From contig CADBFL010000103.1 in NCBI GenBank assembly GCA_902793875.1, positions 1 through 10,172 on the forward strand: a stretch of DNA of 10,172 nt, written 5' to 3'. Positions 5,960 to 10,172 of this stretch are shown here, one piece after another. The translations under genes and the position numbers were made by a program. Positions within the stretch are counted from its first letter, which is position 1; every line of letters starts with the position of its first letter. The notes below the pieces were generated by a model. The model was not told where the DNA came from. It saw nothing but the letters and a program-made list of their open reading frames with translations, and searched no databases. The DNA is from an uncultured Eubacteriales bacterium (GTDB lineage: Bacteria > Bacillota > Clostridia > Peptostreptococcales > Anaerovoracaceae).

Positions 5960-7528
5960 TTGCAGGACAGCAGAACACCCGCAGTTTCGATGAGAAACAT
6001 AACAAAAACATTCGGCCCGATCACTGCCAACAAGGACGTCGACCTCGACATCTACAGGGGAGAGATACTGTCTCTTCTCGGAGAGAACGGCTCGGGAAAG
6101 ACGACGCTGATGAACATGCTCTCGGGCATTTACTATCCTGATGAAGGCGAGATCTTCATGGACGGAGAGCCTGTGGTCATATCGTCTCCGAAGGACGCGG
6201 CCGACCACGGGATCGGCATGATCCACCAGCACTTCAAACTCGTCAATGTCTTTACGGCTGCGCAGAACATCATACTCGGCATAGACCAGGATTCCGAAAG
6301 CGGAAAGAAGATCGGCGGATTCAGCAAGCTCGACATCGAGAAGGCGTCAAAGAAGATACGCGAGATATGCGATCTGTACGGCTTCGATGTCGATCCGAAT
6401 CAGAAAGTCTACGACATGTCCGTATCGCAGAAGCAGACCGTCGAGATCGTCAAGGTCCTCTTCAAGGGCGCTGACATACTGATCCTCGATGAGCCTACGG
6501 CTGTGCTGACGCCGCAGGAGACCGAGAAGCTCTTTGCGGTGCTGCGCAACATGAGAGAAGACGGCAAGACTGTCGTAATAATCACTCACAAGCTGCACGA
6601 AGTGGAGGCTATCTCGGACAAGGTGGCCATACTGCGCAAAGGCGAGTATATCGGAACACTGATTACAAAAGAGACCAATGCCCAGGAAATGACCAACATG
6701 ATGGTAGGGCGCGAGGTCAAACTCAACATAGACAGACCGGAGCCTCACGATGTGAAGCCTAGGATAGAGGTCAAGGGCCTGACGGTAAGATCCGACGACG
6801 GGCTCCTCAAGCTCGATGATGTGTCATTCACTGCGAATACGGGGGAAGTCCTCGGCATCGCCGGCATATCCGGCTGCGGCCAGAAGGAACTCCTCGAGTC
6901 GATCGCCGGACTTCAGGTCATCGAAAGCGGCGAGATCAACTACATAGAAGACGACGGTTCGAAATCAAGCCTCATAGGCGCCGATCCTGTCGAGATAGAG
7001 GCCAAGGGAGTACAGCTCTCCTTCGTGCCTGAGGACAGGCTCGGAATGGGACTCGTCGGCAACATGGATCTTTCCGAGAACATGATGCTCAGGTCCTTCA
7101 GAAAGGGCAAGGGAGTGTTCACGGACCGCAAGACGCCTCACGCTCTTGCAGGCAAGGTCGTGAACGATCTCGAGGTAGTCACGCCAAGCATCGAGACGCC
7201 TGTAAGAAGGCTGTCGGGCGGCAACGTCCAGAAGGTGCTTGTAGGCCGCGAGATCGAGCGGGCGCCGTCGGTGCTGCTTACGGCGTACGCCGTGCGCGGG
7301 CTCGACATCAACGCGTCATACACTATATATGATCTGATAAATCAGCAGAAGGAAAGAGGCGTAGCCGTCATATTCGTCGGTGAGGACCTCGACGTGCTGC
7401 TCGAGCTTTCCGACCGCATACTCGTTCTCTGCGGCGGCAAGGTCAGCGGCATAGTGGACGGCAGAACGGCAGATAAGAACGAGGTTGGTCTCCTGATGAC
7501 AAAGCTTGGAGGTGAGAAAGTTGGATAA
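5960..7528 (+). CDS. BMP-type ABC transporter ATP-binding protein (two ATPase domains)
   Basis: This 522-residue peripheral membrane ATPase powers the nucleoside-type importer with the two permeases encoded next. Domain 1 is complete. Walker A is GENGSGKT (41-48), the Q-loop is at Gln90 in IHQHFKL, the signature is the variant SVSQKQ (154-159), Walker B is ILILDEPT (173-180) and the switch His is His210. Domain 2 is degenerate: the Walker A equivalent is GISGCGQKE (302-310) with no usual GK(S/T). A normal LSGGN signature is at 418-422, Walker B is replaced by VLLTAYAVRGLD (438-449) without D-E, and the switch-His position reads FVGED. This asymmetry is typical of the sugar/nucleoside (RbsA/YufO-like) class, with one competent ATP site. 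The TTG start follows AAAGGGGG; the stop overlaps the first permease gene by 8 bases. Confidence 0.9.
   Translation: MQDSRTPAVSMRNITKTFGPITANKDVDLDIYRGEILSLLGENGSGKTTLMNMLSGIYYPDEGEIFMDGEPVVISSPKDAADHGIGMIHQHFKLVNVFTAAQNIILGIDQDSESGKKIGGFSKLDIEKASKKIREICDLYGFDVDPNQKVYDMSVSQKQTVEIVKVLFKGADILILDEPTAVLTPQETEKLFAVLRNMREDGKTVVIITHKLHEVEAISDKVAILRKGEYIGTLITKETNAQEMTNMMVGREVKLNIDRPEPHDVKPRIEVKGLTVRSDDGLLKLDDVSFTANTGEVLGIAGISGCGQKELLESIAGLQVIESGEINYIEDDGSKSSLIGADPVEIEAKGVQLSFVPEDRLGMGLVGNMDLSENMMLRSFRKGKGVFTDRKTPHALAGKVVNDLEVVTPSIETPVRRLSGGNVQKVLVGREIERAPSVLLTAYAVRGLDINASYTIYDLINQQKERGVAVIFVGEDLDVLLELSDRILVLCGGKVSGIVDGRTADKNEVGLLMTKLGGEKVG
7508..7515 (+). promoter_or_regulatory. Ribosome binding site of the first permease gene (decides the start)
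   Basis: GGAGGTGA within the 3' end of the ATPase gene leaves 8 bases between GGAGG and the TTG at 7521. Starts at TTG 7506 or GTG 7512 would overlap this site and are unlikely. Confidence 0.6.
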
Positions 7529-8630
7529 AAAAGTAAAGGAACCTCTGATCCACATTACCAAGCGTAAGATGATCCCTAAAAAACAGGAATGGGCGATCAG
7601 GCTGGGAGGCATACTCGCGGCGCTTATATTCTGTGCCATCATCACGTCTGTCGCGACACACCTGAATCCTTTCGCCGTTTACGCGAAGATGTTCGAGGGG
7701 TCGTTCGGGACAGAGCGTAAGCTCTGGGCTCTTCTGAAAGAACTTGGCACGCTGCTCCTGATCTCGGTAGCTCTGGCGCCGGCGTTCAAGATGAAGTTCT
7801 GGAACCTCGGCGGAGGAGGGCAGGTCATGGCCGGCGTGCTTGCTGCAACGGCTGTCATGATCACGATGACTGACAAGCTGCCGAACGGAGCCATCATACT
7901 CCTCTCGTGCTTAGCGGCGCTTGCTGCAGGCGCTCTCTGGGCGTTCATCCCGGCGTTCTGCAGGGCGAAATGGAACACCAACGAGACTCTGTTCACCCTG
8001 ATGATGAACTACGTGGCGACGCAGATAGTCGCTTACTACATCATCATATGGGAGCATCCGAAGGGCTCGGGCAAGATCGGCGTCATCAACCAGACCACGC
8101 ACATAGGCTGGCTGCCTCAGCTTGGGGGGAATCCGTATATGCTGATCGTGCTCGTATCCATAGTCGTGACCATATTCATGTACATCTACCTGAAGTACAG
8201 CAAGCACGGTTATGAGCTTGCGGTAGTCGGCGAGAGCGAGAACACAGCCAGATATGTAGGCATCAATGTAGGAAAGGTAATAATCCGTACACTGATCCTC
8301 TGCGGACTGATATGCGGACTGACAGGATGGCTGCTGGTGGCAGGCACCGACCACACCATGACGACGACCCTCGAAGGCGGCAAGGGCTTCCTGGGCGTCA
8401 TGGTCGCATGGCTGGCGCACTTCAACCCTATCGGCATGATACTGTCAGGATTCCTGCTTTGCTTCATGGCAAAGGGAGGAAGCGAGATATCTATGGCATT
8501 CGGACTCAACAGATCCTACGGAGACATACTTACGGGAATTATCCTGTTCTTCGTAATAGGAAGCGAGTTCTTCATCAACTACCAGATACATTTCCGCAAG
8601 TCGCACAGAAAGGAGGCTGCAGATGTTTAG
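7521..8630 (+). CDS. BMP-type ABC transporter permease, first subunit
   Basis: This 369-residue polytopic membrane protein forms half of the channel of the nucleoside-type importer (BPD_transp_2 family, as in YufP/NupP). About 8-10 hydrophobic segments are visible, for example near residues 27-45, 77-89, 101-118, 122-146, 158-176, 206-224, 254-273, 302-317 and 335-353. Family motifs are KMKFWNLGGGGQVMAGV (90-106; related permeases usually read F-N-I-G-x-E-G-Q, so WNLGGGGQ is a variant), NETLFTLMMNYVA (154-166), and the cytoplasmic ATPase-coupling loop YELAVVGESENTARYVGIN (231-249). The start is taken as TTG 7521 from the ribosome binding site; it overlaps the ATPase stop, indicating coupling. 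The next permease gene overlaps its 3' end by 8 bases. Both N- and C-terminal tails are basic. Confidence 0.88.
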   Translation: MDKKVKEPLIHITKRKMIPKKQEWAIRLGGILAALIFCAIITSVATHLNPFAVYAKMFEGSFGTERKLWALLKELGTLLLISVALAPAFKMKFWNLGGGGQVMAGVLAATAVMITMTDKLPNGAIILLSCLAALAAGALWAFIPAFCRAKWNTNETLFTLMMNYVATQIVAYYIIIWEHPKGSGKIGVINQTTHIGWLPQLGGNPYMLIVLVSIVVTIFMYIYLKYSKHGYELAVVGESENTARYVGINVGKVIIRTLILCGLICGLTGWLLVAGTDHTMTTTLEGGKGFLGVMVAWLAHFNPIGMILSGFLLCFMAKGGSEISMAFGLNRSYGDILTGIILFFVIGSEFFINYQIHFRKSHRKEAADV

Positions 8631-9609
8631 TTTAGTATCATTCCTGCCGAGAGCGATCGTGCAGGGTATACCTCTGCTGCTCGGCTGCGTCGGCGAGACG
8701 CTCAACGAGAAATCCGGCAGCCTTAACCTGGGTATCCCGGGCGTCATGTATGTAGGAGGCATATGCGGTGTTATCGGAGCGTTCATGTATGAGAATTCCG
8801 GAGGCCCGTTCAATCCTGTACTCGGCGTCATAATACCGATAATAACATGTATGCTCGGAGCGCTGATCATGGGACTCATATTCTGCTTCCTGACGGTCAC
8901 GCTCAGAGCGAACCAGAACGTTACGGGTCTTGCGATGACGACCTTCGGAGTAGGCTTCGGCAACTTCTTCGGCGGATCCATCATCAAGCTGACGGGAGCT
9001 GAGGTCCCTTCGATCACTCTGACAGCGACGAGCAAGGCTTTCAAGACGGCTCTTCCGTTCGCCGGCAAGGCCGGAGCCATAGGCCATCTGCTGTTTTCTT
9101 ACAGCTTCATGACATATGTGGCTATCGTAATAGCAGTGCTGACATCGTATGTTCTGAACAAGACCCGCATGGGCCTCGAACTCAGAGCTGTGGGTGAGAA
9201 CCCTGCTACGGCTGATGCAGCGGGAATCAATATCACAAGGTATAAATATTTCTCGATCTGCATAGGGTGCATGATCGCGGGTCTCGGCGGACTCTTCTAC
9301 GTCCTCGACTACGCCAACGGCGTATGGTCGAACGACGCGTTCGGTGACAGAGGATGGCTGGCCATCGCTCTGGTAATATTCTCGATATGGCGTCCGAACT
9401 GGGCCATCTGGGAATCGATCCTCTTCGGAGGCCTGTACATCCTTTATCTGTACATCCCTACAGGCTCGAACTTCGCCATGAAGGAGATATACAAGATGCT
9501 TCCGTATCTCGTTACGATCATCATGCTCATAGCGATAAGCCTCAGAAACAAACACGAGAACCAGCCGCCTGAAGCGCTCGGACTTCCGTACTTCAGAGAA
9601 GACCGGTGA
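8623..9609 (+). CDS. BMP-type ABC transporter permease, second subunit
   Basis: This 328-residue membrane protein is the partner permease (BPD_transp_2 family, as in YufQ/NupQ). Motifs include GETLNEKSGSLNLGIPGVMYVG (24-45), corresponding to the G-E-x-x-x-E-R-S-G-x-L-N-L-G-x-E-G signature, and the coupling loop GLELRAVGENPATADAAGIN (184-203). Hydrophobic segments occur near residues 10-20, 38-56, 66-92, 101-118, 155-178, 209-228, 246-255, 266-278 and 293-306. The ATG at 8623 is preceded by AGGAGG (8611-8616) with a 6-base spacer and lies within the previous gene's last codons. The length is normal. Together with the lipoprotein, ATPase and first permease this completes a four-gene importer. 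Confidence 0.9.
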   Translation: MFSLVSFLPRAIVQGIPLLLGCVGETLNEKSGSLNLGIPGVMYVGGICGVIGAFMYENSGGPFNPVLGVIIPIITCMLGALIMGLIFCFLTVTLRANQNVTGLAMTTFGVGFGNFFGGSIIKLTGAEVPSITLTATSKAFKTALPFAGKAGAIGHLLFSYSFMTYVAIVIAVLTSYVLNKTRMGLELRAVGENPATADAAGINITRYKYFSICIGCMIAGLGGLFYVLDYANGVWSNDAFGDRGWLAIALVIFSIWRPNWAIWESILFGGLYILYLYIPTGSNFAMKEIYKMLPYLVTIIMLIAISLRNKHENQPPEALGLPYFREDR

Positions 9610-9638
9610 CGGTTCCGCAATATCGGTAAATCAACAGG

Positions 9639-9663
9639 GGAAAGGCGCAATAAGCGCCTTTCC
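9639..9663 (+). other. Perfect intergenic hairpin before the adenine deaminase gene
   Basis: GGAAAGGCGC (9639-9648) pairs perfectly with GCGCCTTTCC (9654-9663) around the 5-base loop AATAA. No T run follows (GTGTATA), so it is a poor intrinsic terminator. It may instead be an mRNA stabiliser, processing site or weak attenuator between the importer genes and the deaminase gene, and it ends only 26 bases before the TTG start. Confidence 0.5.
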
Positions 9664-9674
9664 GTGTATAAGCA

Positions 9675-9687
9675 GAGGGGAGGGGAG
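9675..9687 (+). promoter_or_regulatory. Purine-rich ribosome binding region of the adenine deaminase gene
   Basis: GAGGGGAGGGGAG offers two overlapping Shine-Dalgarno-like cores. The first (9675-9680) ends 9 bases before the TTG at 9690; the second is only 2 bases away. It supports the TTG start, because no in-frame ATG occurs until residue 80. Confidence 0.55.
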
Positions 9688-9689
9688 CC

Positions 9690-10172
9690 TTGAAATACGA
9701 GACATATAAAAAACTTGCGAACGCGACTCTCGGCAAGGTAAAAGCCGATCTTGTATTCAGAAACTGCAAGGTGGTCGATGTCTTTACAGGAGAGATCGTA
9801 GAGTCCAGCATAGCGGTCAAGGACGGCATCATTCTCGGCGTGTCCAAGTCGTATTACGGCAAGAAGGAGATCGACCTCAAAGGCGCGTATATCGCGCCGG
9901 GATTCATCGATGCTCTCGAATCCACGATGGTAGCTCCTGCAGAGCTTGTCGCAACGGCCGCATCGTTCGGAACGACTACCTTCATAGTTGACCCGCATGA
10001 GGCTGCCAATGTATCGGGCGCCGACGGCATCAATTACATACTCGACCAGACCGAGAAGTCTCAGGCCAATGTATTCGTCATGATGCCTTCATGCGTGCCG
10101 GCTACCAATATCGATGACAACGGCTGCATGTTCGCGGCAAACGACATGTATCCGTTCGTGGGCAACGAGCGC
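9690..10172 (+). CDS. ade: Adenine deaminase, N-terminal part (3' end outside window); lacks the HxH metal motif
   Basis: The first 161 residues of an amidohydrolase-superfamily adenine deaminase are visible (adenine to hypoxanthine plus ammonia, cytosolic; the full family length is about 550-600). Typical segments are KVKADLVFRNCKVVDVFTGEIVES, the IAPGFIDA entry to the barrel, the conserved GTTTxxxDPHEAANV block, and MMPSCVPAT. The family normally reads GFIDAHxHIESSM, with the two His residues binding the catalytic metal. Here the sequence goes straight from Asp74-Ala75 to Leu76-Glu77-Ser78-Thr79-Met80, so H-x-H is absent while the flanks align without a gap. The TTG start follows a purine-rich ribosome binding site. 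Position after a nucleoside-type importer supports a purine role. The gene could encode an inactive paralogue or be a recent loss-of-function allele; the remainder is needed to judge. Confidence 0.82.
   Translation, partial: MKYETYKKLANATLGKVKADLVFRNCKVVDVFTGEIVESSIAVKDGIILGVSKSYYGKKEIDLKGAYIAPGFIDALESTMVAPAELVATAASFGTTTFIVDPHEAANVSGADGINYILDQTEKSQANVFVMMPSCVPATNIDDNGCMFAANDMYPFVGNER

Noticed and set aside
8638..9555. 305-codon minus-strand open frame opposite the second permease gene
   Set aside because: Highly charged mirror translation of membrane-segment codons; a shadow.

Overview
The window looks like a chromosomal segment of an anaerobic Gram-positive bacterium, probably a member of the Clostridia. 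The reasons are strong GGAGG-type ribosome binding sites, frequent TTG starts, tightly packed co-directional genes, a Gram-positive-style lipoprotein, and gene families common in amino-acid- and purine-using clostridia. This assignment rests on family resemblance only; there is no rRNA or other marker here. All real genes are on the + strand, and the long minus-strand open frames are shadows.

Region 1 (1-1670): the C-terminal part of a right-handed parallel beta-helix protein, translationally coupled (ATGA overlap) to a D-2-hydroxyacid dehydrogenase family oxidoreductase. Region 2 (1752-2984): a threonine synthase type, fold-type II PLP enzyme with an N-terminal zinc ribbon. Region 3 (3113-4467): a second, poorly characterised fold-type II PLP enzyme (the family often labelled 'pyridoxal-5'-phosphate-dependent protein subunit beta'). 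It is split by what looks like one missing base at about 3770-3774 and is followed by a 10-bp stem hairpin.

Region 4 (4541-9609): a good promoter candidate and a complete BMP-family (PnrA/BmpA-like) ABC importer. In order it encodes the lipoprotein substrate-binding protein, a GC-rich hairpin that probably attenuates transcription, the double-domain ATPase, and two overlapping permease genes. BMP importers usually carry purine or other nucleosides. Region 5 (9690-10172, running off the end): the N-terminal 161 residues of an adenine deaminase. Its placement directly after the importer suggests purine salvage or catabolism: uptake, then deamination of adenine to hypoxanthine.

The most notable observations are two lesions in otherwise well-conserved enzymes. 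The adenine deaminase lacks the metal-binding His-x-His that should follow the GFIDA motif, as if exactly three codons were missing. The PLP enzyme carries a one-base frameshift at its midpoint. No mobile element, CRISPR array, tRNA or rRNA is seen.
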